A stretch of DNA of 51,730 nucleotides from CAZGTQ01 sp964528575 (GCA_964528575.1 CAZGTQ010000048.1:1-51730); one strand, 5' to 3'; shown: positions 15,724-24,131, counted from the stretch's first letter. Notes: a model not told the origin generated them from the sequence alone. Made by a program: numbers and translations.

Positions 15724-16760
15724 GCGCCGGCCCGCGACGCGTCCTCGTCACCGGCGGCGGCGGCTTCGTCGGCCGCGCGGTCGTCGAAGCGTGCCTCGCG
15801 CGCGGCTGGGCGGTCACGTCGATCGGCCGCACGCAGCGGCCCGAGATCGCGCGGCTCGGCGCGCGCACGCTCGCGGTCGACCTCGCGGACGAGCGCGCGC
15901 TCGCCGACGCGGTGCGCGGCCACGACACGGTGTTCCACGTCGCCGCGAAGACCGGCGTGTGGGGGCCGCGCGAGGAGTTCTTCCGCGCGAACGTCGCCGG
16001 CACGCGCAACGTGCTCGCCGCGTGCCGCGCGAACGGGGTCCGCCGGCTCGTCTTCACCAGCTCGGCGAGCGTCTGCTTCGACGGCACCGACCACCGCCAC
16101 GTGACCGGCGATCTGCCCTACGCGACGCGCTTCTCGTGCGCGTATCCCCAGACGAAGGCGATCGCCGAGCGCGAAGTGCTCGCTGCGAACGACGCGAGCC
16201 TCGCGACGTGCGCGCTGCGGCCCCACCTCGTGATCGGCCCGCGCGACCCGCACCTCGTCCCGCGGCTGCTCGCGGACGCGCGCGCCGGCCGGCTCGCGAT
16301 CGTCGGCGACGGCAACAACGAGGTCACGCTCACCTGGATCGCGAACGCGGCGCACGCGCACGTCTGCGCGGCGCTCGCGCTGGAGCCGGGCGCGCCGCAC
16401 GCGGGCCGGGCGTACTTCGTCACGCAAGCGGAGCCCGTGCGGCTGTGGGACTGGGTCGGCGAGCTGCTCGAGCGGCTCGGGCTCGAGCCGCCGCGTCGGC
16501 GCGTGTCGCGGCGGGCGGCGACGATCGCGGGCGGAGCGCTCGAGCTCACCTGGCGCGCGCTACACCTCTCGGGCGAGCCGCCGATGACGCGCTTCGTCGC
16601 GGCCCAGCTCGCGACCTCCCACTGCTACGATCCCGAGCCCGCGCGGCGCGACTTCGGCTACCGTGAGCTCGTCCCGATCGCCGCGGCAACCGACCGACTC
16701 GTCGCCTACTGGCGCACGGACGCGCCGGCACGCGCGGCCGCGCTCTCCCGCCCGTCCTGA
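15720..16760 (+). CDS. oleD: OleD, NAD(P)H-dependent 2-alkyl-3-ketoalkanoate reductase
   Basis: 346 residues, extended SDR (3-beta-hydroxysteroid dehydrogenase-like). It reduces the OleA product to the 3-hydroxy acid used by OleC. TGGGGFVG (11-18) binds the cofactor; Tyr142 and Lys146 (YPQTK) with the upstream FTSSASV serine form the catalytic set. VAAKTGVWG and RPHLVIGP are characteristic of OleD-type proteins. ATG 15720 overlaps the oleC stop by 4 bp. It is the last gene of the tightly overlapping run; sodC begins 32 bp later. Confidence 0.92.
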   Translation: MSAGPRRVLVTGGGGFVGRAVVEACLARGWAVTSIGRTQRPEIARLGARTLAVDLADERALADAVRGHDTVFHVAAKTGVWGPREEFFRANVAGTRNVLAACRANGVRRLVFTSSASVCFDGTDHRHVTGDLPYATRFSCAYPQTKAIAEREVLAANDASLATCALRPHLVIGPRDPHLVPRLLADARAGRLAIVGDGNNEVTLTWIANAAHAHVCAALALEPGAPHAGRAYFVTQAEPVRLWDWVGELLERLGLEPPRRRVSRRAATIAGGALELTWRALHLSGEPPMTRFVAAQLATSHCYDPEPARRDFGYRELVPIAAATDRLVAYWRTDAPARAAALSRPS

Positions 16761-16792
16761 AACGCCGTCCTCCGCAATCTCGAGGCTACGTC

Positions 16793-17395
16793 ATGCACAC
16801 CGCTCGATTCCCTCGCACGGTCGTCTCGCTCGCGCTCGGCGGCTTCGCGGCGCTCGTCTGCGCCGGCTGCGTCGTCGCGATCGGCAACAAGGGCCTCACT
16901 CCCGAGGACGAGTCGCTGCCCTGGCACGCGGCGCACGAAGCGTCCTCCTCGCGCCAGGGCTTCGCGTCGGCGACGCTGCAGCCGCGCAGCGGCTCGTCGC
17001 TGAGCGGGAACGCGACGTTCACCGAGACGAAGGACGGCGTGCTCGTCGAGGTGACGGTCGCGGGCATCGAGCCGGGCCCGCACGCAGTGCACGTGCACGA
17101 GACCGGCGACTGCTCGGCCGACGACGCGTCGTCCGCGGGCGGGCACTTCAACCCGGAGGGGCACGATCACGGCGCGCCGACCGCGGTGGCGGCGCACGCG
17201 GGCGATCTGGGCAACGTGTGGGTCGGCGAGGACGGTCGCGGCCGCCTCGCGCTCGTCACGCGCGACTTGACGGTGGCGCCGGGTCCGCACTCGGTCGTCG
17301 GCCGCGCGATCATCGTGCACGCGGTCGCGGACGACATGGTGTCGCAGCCGGCCGGCGCGGCCGGCGCGCGGATCGGCTGCGGCGTGATCCGCTGA
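16793..17395 (+). CDS. sodC: Cu/Zn superoxide dismutase, lipoprotein
   Basis: 200 residues. Detoxifies superoxide outside the cytoplasm. A signal peptide ends in the lipobox LVCAGC (Cys26), so it should be membrane-anchored. Copper ligands His100, His102, His118 and His176 and zinc ligands His118, His126, His135 and Asp138 can be placed; Cys107 and Cys196 are the expected disulfide. The GGHFNPEGHDHG and GDLGN motifs are standard for the family. GAGG about 8 bases before the ATG can serve as ribosome site. It may be co-transcribed with oleD (32-bp gap) and with the next gene (2-bp gap). A link to protecting unsaturated lipids is only a guess. Confidence 0.92.
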   Translation: MHTARFPRTVVSLALGGFAALVCAGCVVAIGNKGLTPEDESLPWHAAHEASSSRQGFASATLQPRSGSSLSGNATFTETKDGVLVEVTVAGIEPGPHAVHVHETGDCSADDASSAGGHFNPEGHDHGAPTAVAAHAGDLGNVWVGEDGRGRLALVTRDLTVAPGPHSVVGRAIIVHAVADDMVSQPAGAAGARIGCGVIR

Positions 17396-17397
17396 CG

Positions 17398-18246
17398 GTG
17401 GCGGCGCGCCCGGGCGGCGCCGTGCTCCTGCTCGACGTGATGGGCACGCTCGTCCACGACCCGTTCTACGTCGAGGTGCCCGCGTTCTTCGGCATGACGC
17501 TCGACGAGCTGATCGCCGCCAAGCACCCGTCGGCGTGGGCGGAGTTCGAGCGCGGCGCGATCGACGAGGCGGCGCTGCGCGCGCGCTTCTTCCGCGACGG
17601 CCGCGCGTTCGACCTCGCGGGCCTCAAGGCGTGCATGCAGCGTCATTTCACTTTGCTCGAAGGCGTCGAGGCGCTGCTCGCGGACCTCGCCGCGCGCCGC
17701 GTCGAGATGCACGCGCTCTCGAACTACTCGCCGTGGTGGCGCCTGATCGACGCGAGCACGGGCCTGTCGCGCTTCCTCGACTGGACGTTCGTCTCGTGCG
17801 ACACGGGCGTGCGCAAGCCCGACCCGCGCGCGTACGAGGGAGCGCTGGAGACGCTCGGCGCCCGCGCGAGCGACGTCGTCTTCGTCGACGACCGCGAGGA
17901 GAACTGCACCGCGGCGCGCGAGCTGGGCATCGACGCGATCCGCTTCGAGAACGTCGCGGGCCTGCGCGCGGAGCTCGCGGAGCGCGGGCTGTTGTCGCGC
18001 CGGCTGTTGTCGGCGCGGGCTGTTGTAGGCGCGGACGGGCCGCGCGGACGGGGGCCGCCCCACGCGCGCGCGTGGACCCGCCCGCCGCCTGCCCACCCAC
18101 CCCGGGGGCAGACCGGCGTGCGAGCCGAGAAGTTGCACTCGCTCGTGTTCGCGTTGCGTACGGGCGCGAGCTTGCCGCGTCCGGCGCCTACCGCGTCCAG
18201 AACGGCCGCAGCGGGTGCGCGCCGAAGCCGAACGTCATCTCGATGA
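17398..18246 (+). CDS. HAD-like hydrolase family protein with non-standard motif I
   Basis: 282 residues from GTG 17398, 2 bp after sodC. The HAD fold is clear: motif I LLLDVMGTLVHDP, motif II HALSNYS, motif III GVRKPDP and motif IV VFVDDREEN. In motif I the second catalytic aspartate (D+2) is Met, so ordinary phosphatase chemistry is doubtful. DPFYVEVPAFFGMTLDEL resembles a subfamily also known from plants and cyanobacteria (DVMDT-type). The HAD domain ends near residue 200; the remaining tail is Arg/Pro-rich, starts in a 16-bp repeat and overlaps the convergent next gene by 59 bp. The tail may be unselected read-through. Confidence 0.75.
   Translation: MAARPGGAVLLLDVMGTLVHDPFYVEVPAFFGMTLDELIAAKHPSAWAEFERGAIDEAALRARFFRDGRAFDLAGLKACMQRHFTLLEGVEALLADLAARRVEMHALSNYSPWWRLIDASTGLSRFLDWTFVSCDTGVRKPDPRAYEGALETLGARASDVVFVDDREENCTAARELGIDAIRFENVAGLRAELAERGLLSRRLLSARAVVGADGPRGRGPPHARAWTRPPPAHPPRGQTGVRAEKLHSLVFALRTGASLPRPAPTASRTAAAGARRSRTSSR
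17986..18033. repeat. Three-copy 16-bp tandem repeat in the tail of the HAD gene
   Basis: Units begin at 17986, 18002 and 18018, each containing GGCTGTTGT and spaced 16 bp. Because 16 is not a multiple of 3, each unit is read in a different frame, which argues that the encoded tail is not a conserved domain. The following 150 bp to the next gene's end are GC-rich with no further gene. Confidence 0.85.
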
Positions 18247-19297
18247 ACAGCGTCGTCGCACGGCCCTCGGCCGGGTCCTCGCTCTCGAGGCGCTGCCAGC
18301 CGAGCGTGAAGCGCAGGTTCTCCGCGAGCATGTGCGCCGCGTAGACGCCGAGCTCGTCCGTCGTCACGCTCGGCTCGTCGAGGTCGTCCGCGGCGCCGAC
18401 GCGCACGCCCGCGTACCAGGACGGGACGATCTCGGCCTGCGTCCAGACGTAGAAGCCGCCGGGCTCGTCGGTCGCGCTCGCGGCGCGCTCGATCTGTGCT
18501 CGCAACAGCTCGCCGCCGAGCTCGACCGAGCGCAGCCACTCGCGCTCTGCCGCCCGCAGGCTGAGGAGCGCGTCCACGCCGAACAGGTGGGCGTCGAGCG
18601 AGTTCTCGTCGCCGACGAAGAGCGACGCGCCCGTGAGCAGCGTTGCGCGCGGCGACGCGGTCCAGCTCCAGTCGACGTCCGCGACCACGTCGAACGCCTC
18701 GCCGTTGTCGACGTCGAGCACCGGCAGCCCGCCGCCGTTCACCGCCTCGAGCGTCGCGGCGACCGCGTGCGCCCCGTTCGGCGTCGCGCCGAGGACGCGC
18801 GCGGACGCGCCCGTGCGCGCGTACCCCTCGTCGCCGAGGAAACGGCGCAGCACGAGCGGGCGGTCGATCTGCGGGAGCTCGTGCACGCGGAGCTCGTTGA
18901 AGCGGCCGAACGACGAGCGGAAGCGGCCAGCGCGCACCTCGAGGTCGAACGCGCCCGCGACCGGCGTCGCGGCGCGCACCCACGCCTGCTCGACATCCGC
19001 CTCGAACTCCTCCGTCGGCTGCGCGCGGAAGCCGGCGACGGCGAAGGCGTCCACGTGCTCGCCCAGCGACGCCGCCACGTCGAGGTCGAGCCGGCGCAGG
19101 CGCGCCCGGTCGCCGATCGAGCCGCCGTCCTCGTCGAACGTCATCCGGTCGTCCTTGCGCCCCACGAAGTCGCCCTGCACCGACAAGTCCGGCCATGCGA
19201 GCTCGGGCCACGCGCGCGCCGGCGGCTCCGCTCCCGGCACCGCGTCCTGGGCGGCGCAGCCGGCGAGCGCGAGCACGACCACGAACGAGACGCGCAT
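18188..19297 (-). CDS. Outer-membrane beta-barrel (porin-like) protein
   Basis: 369 residues. The N-terminus MRVSFVVVLALAGC is a signal sequence with an apparent lipobox (Cys14). The rest alternates short amphipathic beta-strands and turns, for example RLRRLDLDVAASLG, VEVRAGRF-like segments and RSSFGRFNELRVHELP, as in porin-like proteins of planctomycetes and proteobacteria. It ends in a strand IEMTFGFG followed by a short tail. No substrate can be inferred. The start ATG 19297 overlaps the stop of the methyltransferase gene by 1 bp, so it is the last gene of a three-gene operon. Confidence 0.72.
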   Translation of the reverse strand: MRVSFVVVLALAGCAAQDAVPGAEPPARAWPELAWPDLSVQGDFVGRKDDRMTFDEDGGSIGDRARLRRLDLDVAASLGEHVDAFAVAGFRAQPTEEFEADVEQAWVRAATPVAGAFDLEVRAGRFRSSFGRFNELRVHELPQIDRPLVLRRFLGDEGYARTGASARVLGATPNGAHAVAATLEAVNGGGLPVLDVDNGEAFDVVADVDWSWTASPRATLLTGASLFVGDENSLDAHLFGVDALLSLRAAEREWLRSVELGGELLRAQIERAASATDEPGGFYVWTQAEIVPSWYAGVRVGAADDLDEPSVTTDELGVYAAHMLAENLRFTLGWQRLESEDPAEGRATTLFIEMTFGFGAHPLRPFWTR

Positions 19298-20034
19298 CAC
19301 GCGGCCGAGCGCAGCTCCGCGGGCGCCTTCTCGAGCTCCGCGATCAACAGCACGCGGTAGCGCGCGAGCCGCGGGGTCGCGTTGACGATCCGCTCGTACA
19401 GCCAGCCGAGCACGTACGTCGGCACCGTGAGCCGCAGGTACTCCGGACGGCCCTCGACGAGCTCGACCGTCGACGGCGCCAGGCCCGCGCGCTCCGCGAG
19501 TCGGCGCAGGTCCTCGGGCGTGTTCGCGCGGTAGCGCGTCGGGAACGTGTCGGCGCCGTCGCGGCCGCGCAGGCGGTTGACGAAGCGGTGGAACGCGTGC
19601 GGCGTGAGCCGGGCGACGAGCGGCATGTAGTGGCGCCGGTTGGGCGTCTTGAGCAGCAACCGCCCGCCGGGGCGCAACACCCGCGCGATCTCGGCGAGCA
19701 CCGCTCCGGGCCGCTCGAGATGCTCGAACACGTTGTCCGAGACGACGAGGTCGAAGCTCGCGTCGTCGTAGGGGACCGCGTCGCCCACGCCGACGCGCGC
19801 TTCGTCGAGATACGGGTTGTCGAGCACGCGCGGGTCGGGGTCGACGCCCGCGATGTGCGCACCGTGGCCGCGCAGGTCCATCTGCTCGACGATCCCCGCG
19901 CCCGCGCCGAGGTCGAGCACGCGCGTTCCCGGCGCGATCCGGGCGAGGATGCGCGCGCGGAACAGGTCGTCGTCCCAGCGCCGCGCGTGCCGCGGGTACA
20001 GGCGCCGGTCGAGCCACGCGACGAGCCTGCTCAC
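19297..20034 (-). CDS. Class I SAM-dependent methyltransferase
   Basis: 245 residues. Methyltransferase-11-type fold: motif I VLDLGAGAGIVEQ (39-51), the acidic VDPDP loop, SDNVFEHLERP and LRPGGRLLLKTPN. Such enzymes next to polysaccharide polymerases often methylate sugars or lipid carriers, but the acceptor here is unknown. The start is GTG 20034, forming a GTGA overlap of 4 bp with the upstream gene. The C-terminal region (YLRLTVPTYVLGWLYERIV) may contact membrane lipids. Confidence 0.85.
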   Translation of the reverse strand: MSRLVAWLDRRLYPRHARRWDDDLFRARILARIAPGTRVLDLGAGAGIVEQMDLRGHGAHIAGVDPDPRVLDNPYLDEARVGVGDAVPYDDASFDLVVSDNVFEHLERPGAVLAEIARVLRPGGRLLLKTPNRRHYMPLVARLTPHAFHRFVNRLRGRDGADTFPTRYRANTPEDLRRLAERAGLAPSTVELVEGRPEYLRLTVPTYVLGWLYERIVNATPRLARYRVLLIAELEKAPAELRSAA

Positions 20035-21383
20035 GCCGGCGTTCCTCCGACTCCGAGCGCGCGACGCCGGGGCCGGCTCGCCAGCGCGCTCCAGGTGAGC
20101 TGCGCGACGACGCACAGCGCGACGATCGGCACGAGCAGCGACACCGCCTGCTTCGCCGTGACCGCGATCGGGCTGCGATGGAGCAGGAGCGTGAGGTACG
20201 CGACGTACGGCAGCACGCGCGCGACGACGCCGTGCGGCGCAACGCGGGCGCGCGAGCCGAGGCGACACGCGACGAGGCCGACGGCGAGGCCGAACAGGAG
20301 CGGCCCCCACGTCGGGCCGAAGTTCCACCACGCCTCGCCGACGAGGCTGAGCGCCGTGCCGCCGCCGCGCGCGGCGACGTCGGGGTAGTAGCGCTCGACG
20401 AAGGTCTGCGACAGCGTCTTCGGCCGCTCGGCGACGACCGCGAGCGGCAGCACGACGAGCGCGGCGTCGCGCACGCTCGACCCCGCCAGCTCGCCCGCGC
20501 GCTCGTAACGCACGAGCTCCATCGCCGTCATGAACGGGTGCGCGAGCTCCGAGCCGCCGATCATGCGCCCGAGCGCGATCTCGGTCTCGACGCCGCCGAG
20601 CGCCGCGACCGCCTCGCCCAAGCTCCCGCGCCACACGCCGCGCAGGATCGAGAACCCCTCGACCGCGACGAGGCCGACGAGCGCGAGCGCGACCCAGCGC
20701 ACGCGCAGCGCTCGCAGCGCGAAGCCGCTCCTGTGGAAGTGGATGCACGCGTAGCCGAGCGCGAGCGCGACGGCGTAGGTGCGCACCGCGATGAACGCGA
20801 GCGCCCAGAGGGCGACAGCGAGACCGACGGCGCGGAACAGCGCTCGCTCGCTCCGCCCGAGCGCGCCGCCCTCGGCCCACAGGCACGCGCACACGACGAG
20901 GTTGAGCCCAAAGAGCCACGGGCCGAGCCCTGCCGACTCGAGGTACTTCTCCGCGAAGTCGTGGCGCGAGAGCAGCGCGCCGAGGCCGACGCGCGCGACG
21001 TAGACGCAGTAGAGCGCCGAGCCGGCGGCGAACAGGCCCCACGCGACGCAGCGGTCGCGCCAGGCGACGCGCGCGCTCGGCGGCGCGCTCCCGGACGCGC
21101 CCGGTCGCGGCGCGGCGCGGCGCGACGCGACGAGCGCGAGCACGAGCCCGACCGCGAACCCCAAGTAGCAGCGCGCCGTCTCGACGACGGACTCTTCCGG
21201 CAGGTGCTGCACGCCGCGCCACGTCAGCGGCGTCACGAACGCCGTCGCGATCGGATAGAAGCTGCCGACGAGCGCCGTGCAGCCGAGCGCGAGCACGAGG
21301 GGGTCGAGCGGCGAGCGGCGGCGCGCGATCCACAGCCCCAGCGCGCAGACGCCGATGCACGCGAGCGCGAGGATCCAGCGCAT
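20031..21383 (-). CDS. O-antigen/oligosaccharide-repeat polymerase-like membrane protein
   Basis: 450 residues with about ten to twelve predicted membrane segments, a long loop with Arg and Tyr residues (residues about 285-350, including FVERYYPD and GGGTALSLVGEAWWNFGP), and no other domain. The GExxxNFG-type segment and layout fit Wzy-like polymerases, which join sugar repeats at the periplasmic face. Members share little sequence identity, so the call is by architecture. ATG 21383 starts directly after the divergent promoter region. The methyltransferase gene follows with a 4-bp overlap. Confidence 0.65.
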   Translation of the reverse strand: MRWILALACIGVCALGLWIARRRSPLDPLVLALGCTALVGSFYPIATAFVTPLTWRGVQHLPEESVVETARCYLGFAVGLVLALVASRRAAPRPGASGSAPPSARVAWRDRCVAWGLFAAGSALYCVYVARVGLGALLSRHDFAEKYLESAGLGPWLFGLNLVVCACLWAEGGALGRSERALFRAVGLAVALWALAFIAVRTYAVALALGYACIHFHRSGFALRALRVRWVALALVGLVAVEGFSILRGVWRGSLGEAVAALGGVETEIALGRMIGGSELAHPFMTAMELVRYERAGELAGSSVRDAALVVLPLAVVAERPKTLSQTFVERYYPDVAARGGGTALSLVGEAWWNFGPTWGPLLFGLAVGLVACRLGSRARVAPHGVVARVLPYVAYLTLLLHRSPIAVTAKQAVSLLVPIVALCVVAQLTWSALASRPRRRALGVGGTPA

Positions 21384-21570
21384 GACGCTCCTGCTTCGGC
21401 CGGATCGGCGAAACGCTTGAGCGAACGCGGGGCGTACGCTCCGGCCCGCTCCGGCATGGAGTATGTTGCTCCGGCATGGAAATTGTCACGACTCCACGCA
21501 CGACACGCGCCGCGGCGGCGCCCGCGCAGCGCGTCCCCCCCGCCGTTCGAAGGGAAGAAGGACCGAGACG
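21384..21570. promoter_or_regulatory. Divergent intergenic region with short direct repeats
   Basis: 187 bp between the polymerase-like gene (leftward) and the MscS gene (rightward). GCTCCGGCATGGA occurs at 21448-21460 and 21468-21480 (20-bp spacing), and GCTCCGGC also at 21438-21445. The region must hold both promoters; the less GC-rich stretch AATTGTCACGACT near 21481-21493 is the most promoter-like. AGGGAAGAAGGA (21551-21562) is the ribosome site for the MscS gene. Confidence 0.55.
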
Positions 21571-23490
21571 ATGCCGGACAGCGAACGCGTCACGAGCAAC
21601 CGGATCGAATGGAGGGCCCGCGCGGCGCGCACGATCGCCGTGCTCCTCTGCCTGACGCTGATCGCGAGCGGCATCGGGCTCGCGTGGAGCGCCGAGCAGC
21701 TCCCGAGCGCCCTCGTGCAGGACGGCGACGAGGAGACGGCCGAGCCCGCCGCGCAGACCCAGCAGGAGGAGCTCACGCGCGCGACGCCGCGCGGCACGAT
21801 CGCGAGCTTCCTCGAGGCGGCCCGCGCGGAAGATTGGGAGGAGGCGGCGGCGCACCTCGACTACAGCGCCGTCGCTCGCCGGCGGCACGCGCGCGGCACG
21901 GGCGAGCTGACCGAGGAGCGGCGCACCGAGCTCGCGCAGCAGCTCCTCGTCGTGCTCGAGCGCCACGTGCGGCTCGACCTCGCGGCGTTCAGCGGCGCAG
22001 CCGAGGGCGAGCCGGACGACCACTCGGGAATCAACATCGAGCGCATCGGGACCGTCGAGCGCGAGGACGGCCAGGAGTTCGACATCCTCTTGGCGCGCGT
22101 CGCGGACCCGGGCGGCGGCGGGCCGATCTGGGTCTTCTCGGAGTCGACGGTCGTGAGCGTCCCGACGCTCTTCAGCCACCGCGGCTACGGCTGGATCGAG
22201 GAGCTGCTGCCGGAGTCGTTCTTCGACCTGCGGTTCCTGACGATCGAGCTGTGGCAGTGGGTCGGGCTGCTGCTGCTCGTCGTCGCATCGTCGATCGTCG
22301 CGTGGATCTTCGCGGCGCTCGCGTTCTGGATCCTGCGGCTCGTCCTGCGCGCGAAGGAGGGCGAGCTGCGCACCGCGTTCCTCGAGGCGGTGGCGGGACC
22401 GATGCGGTTCGCGCTGGCGATCGCGCTGTTCTGCGTGGGCGCGACGTTGCTCCATCTGCCGCCGTTGGCGTGGGACTTCATCGCGGCGGCCGCCGAGGTG
22501 CTCTACATCCTCTGCGTCGCGTGGTTCCTCCTGCGCTGCGTCGACATCGCCGACTCGATCGTGTCCAAGCGGCTCGAGCGGCGCGACCCGGCGGCGGCGT
22601 ACACGCTCGTCCCGATGGGCCGGCGGGTGACGAAGGTCTTCATCGTCGTGCTCGCGCTGATCAGCCTCGTGCAGAACCTCGGATTCAGCGTCACGGGGCT
22701 CCTCACGACGCTGGGCGTCGGCGGTCTGGCGATCGCGCTCGCGGCACAGAAGCCGCTCGAGAACCTCTTCGGCGCGATCACGGTGATCAGCGACCGTCCG
22801 GTCAAGGTCGGCGATTTCTGCAGGGTCGGCGAGCACATCGGCCACGTCGAGGACATCGGCCTGCGCTCGACGCGGCTGCGCACGCTGTCGCGGACGGTCG
22901 TCGCGATCCCGAACGGGGAATTCGCGAACGCCCGCATCGAGAACTACACGAAGCGCGACCGCATCTGGCTGCGCAGCGTGCTCCAGTTCGGCTACGACAC
23001 GACGCCCGACCAGATGCGCTACTTGCTAGTCGAGATCCGGCGCATGCTCTACGCGCACCCGAAGACGGACCCCGATCCGTGCCGTGTCCGCTTCCTCGCC
23101 TTCAACGCGTATTCGCTCGACGTCGAGGTCTTCGTGTACATCCTGACGACGGACTTCAGCACGTTCCTCGCGATCCAAGAGGACATCAACCTGCGCATCA
23201 TGGACATCGTCGCGACGAGCGGCGCGTACTTCGCTTATCCCTCGCAAACGCTCTACCTCGGCCGCGACCAGGGCAAGGACGAGGAGCGCAGCCGCGAGGC
23301 CGAGGAGCGCGTCCGCGCCTGGCGCGACGAGAACCAGATGCCGCTGCCCGACTTCCCGCCCGACGAGATCCGCGCGCTCGACGACACGCTCGCCTTCCCC
23401 GACCGCGGCTCGTCGAGCCCGACCAACGGTCCGCCTCCGCCGCCGCCGAGCGCCGGCAACTCGCCCCAGGTCCGCCCTCGCCGGCGGTGA
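21571..23490 (+). CDS. MscS-family mechanosensitive channel
   Basis: 639 residues. Releases solutes when membrane tension rises. A first hydrophobic segment (20-40) is followed by an extracytoplasmic region with a RGTIASFLEAARAEDWEEAA helix pair, then three or four membrane segments and the pore helix with GLAIALAAQ (385-393) and KPLENLFGAI. The cytoplasmic beta domain (VGDFCRVGEHIGHVEDIGLRSTRLRT-type, here only partly quoted) and a Pro-rich C-terminus follow. The N-terminal domain makes it larger than E. coli MscS. The ATG at 21571 is chosen for the strong AGGGAAGAAGGA site and the start of a signal-like segment. Confidence 0.9.
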   Translation: MPDSERVTSNRIEWRARAARTIAVLLCLTLIASGIGLAWSAEQLPSALVQDGDEETAEPAAQTQQEELTRATPRGTIASFLEAARAEDWEEAAAHLDYSAVARRRHARGTGELTEERRTELAQQLLVVLERHVRLDLAAFSGAAEGEPDDHSGINIERIGTVEREDGQEFDILLARVADPGGGGPIWVFSESTVVSVPTLFSHRGYGWIEELLPESFFDLRFLTIELWQWVGLLLLVVASSIVAWIFAALAFWILRLVLRAKEGELRTAFLEAVAGPMRFALAIALFCVGATLLHLPPLAWDFIAAAAEVLYILCVAWFLLRCVDIADSIVSKRLERRDPAAAYTLVPMGRRVTKVFIVVLALISLVQNLGFSVTGLLTTLGVGGLAIALAAQKPLENLFGAITVISDRPVKVGDFCRVGEHIGHVEDIGLRSTRLRTLSRTVVAIPNGEFANARIENYTKRDRIWLRSVLQFGYDTTPDQMRYLLVEIRRMLYAHPKTDPDPCRVRFLAFNAYSLDVEVFVYILTTDFSTFLAIQEDINLRIMDIVATSGAYFAYPSQTLYLGRDQGKDEERSREAEERVRAWRDENQMPLPDFPPDEIRALDDTLAFPDRGSSSPTNGPPPPPPSAGNSPQVRPRRR

Positions 23491-23493
23491 ACG
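23479..23493. repeat. 15-bp direct repeat, left copy
   Basis: CGCCGGCGGTGAACG, identical to 24088-24102. The copy overlaps the stop codon of the MscS gene. The two copies bracket the small gene at 23559-24050. Confidence 0.85.
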
Positions 23494-23546
23494 AAGCTCC
23501 GCGCGGCGCGCCGACGGAGGAAGGGCGCCGCCGGCGCGCTACGCCG

Positions 23547-23552
23547 TAGGAT
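23547..23552 (+). promoter_or_regulatory. -10 element of a probable leaderless promoter
   Basis: TAGGAT ends 6 bases before GTG 23559, so transcription would begin at or next to the start codon. No Shine-Dalgarno is present. The same arrangement recurs at 24119-24124. Confidence 0.45.
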
Positions 23553-23558
23553 GTCCGC

Positions 23559-24050
23559 GTGAGTCGTGACGCGGTGGACGCACGGCGCGTGGAGAACAGG
23601 CGGGCCCTCGGCGCGTGTGTGCTGGGGACGCTCCTGGTCGCGTGCTCGATCGCCTGGTGCAGTTGGACTCCGAATGCGAGGACACCGGTCATGCTGGAGG
23701 TCCGCGCCGTGGTGCCGGAGACGACGACAGGCGCTGCCCGTGTTCTGCACTGGGAGCGCGCCGAGACGTTCGCCCTCGATCGCGACTCCCTGGCGGTCGA
23801 GATCATCGAGGCAACTCGCTCCTATGACTACTTTGGTCGTCCAGCCATCGGGCTGCGATTGGCCCAGGTGGACGTCGGTGGCGCGCTCGACTCGGTCCAT
23901 GACAAGCGCGTCGCCTTCGTCTTCGGCGGGCGCGTTCTCAGCGTCGCTCACCTGGATCCGTCGGTGACTCTCAGCGGGTGGATGACCATCGCGGGGCTGA
24001 GCCCGAGAGCCGTCGACGAGGTACTCCGTGTGCTCCAGGACGCGCTCTAA
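23559..24050 (+). CDS. Small membrane-anchored protein with SecD P1-head-like C-terminus
   Basis: 163 residues from GTG 23559. One hydrophobic segment (about 17-36) probably anchors the protein with its C-terminal part outside the cytoplasm. The last 55 residues, with VAFVFGGRVLSVAHL and the helix LSPRAVDEVLRVLQDAL, resemble the P1 head subdomain of SecD (xAIVLDGRVxSAP pattern), but no translocase membrane domain is present. The role is unknown. Codon use is less GC-rich than in the neighbours (for example the stretch coding for SYDYFGRP), and 15-bp direct repeats lie on both sides, which hints at later acquisition. Confidence 0.55.
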   Translation: MSRDAVDARRVENRRALGACVLGTLLVACSIAWCSWTPNARTPVMLEVRAVVPETTTGAARVLHWERAETFALDRDSLAVEIIEATRSYDYFGRPAIGLRLAQVDVGGALDSVHDKRVAFVFGGRVLSVAHLDPSVTLSGWMTIAGLSPRAVDEVLRVLQDAL

Positions 24051-24087
24051 CGTCCAATCGCTCTGCCGGAGCGGTGCGGCGCAGGCC

Positions 24088-24102
24088 CGCCGGCGGTGAA
24101 CG
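24088..24102. repeat. 15-bp direct repeat, right copy
   Basis: CGCCGGCGGTGAACG, identical to 23479-23493 and 609 bp from it. It contains GTGAAC, which may serve as the -35 element for the next gene. Confidence 0.85.
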
Positions 24103-24124
24103 CGCGACGAACGCGGCGTAGACT
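24096..24124 (+). promoter_or_regulatory. Probable promoter giving a leaderless transcript
   Basis: GTGAAC (24096-24101), a 17-bp spacer and TAGACT (24119-24124) form a sigma-70-like promoter. The expected start of transcription, 7-8 bases after the -10 element, falls on GTG 24132. This supports GTG 24132 over the upstream GTG at 24096 as the gene start. Confidence 0.5.
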
Positions 24125-24131
24125 GGGACGC

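Noticed and set aside
19297..22845. 1182-codon open frame on the minus strand as one protein
   Set aside because: Only its last 245 codons encode a recognisable protein (the methyltransferase). The rest is antisense to MscS and out of frame with the polymerase-like gene.
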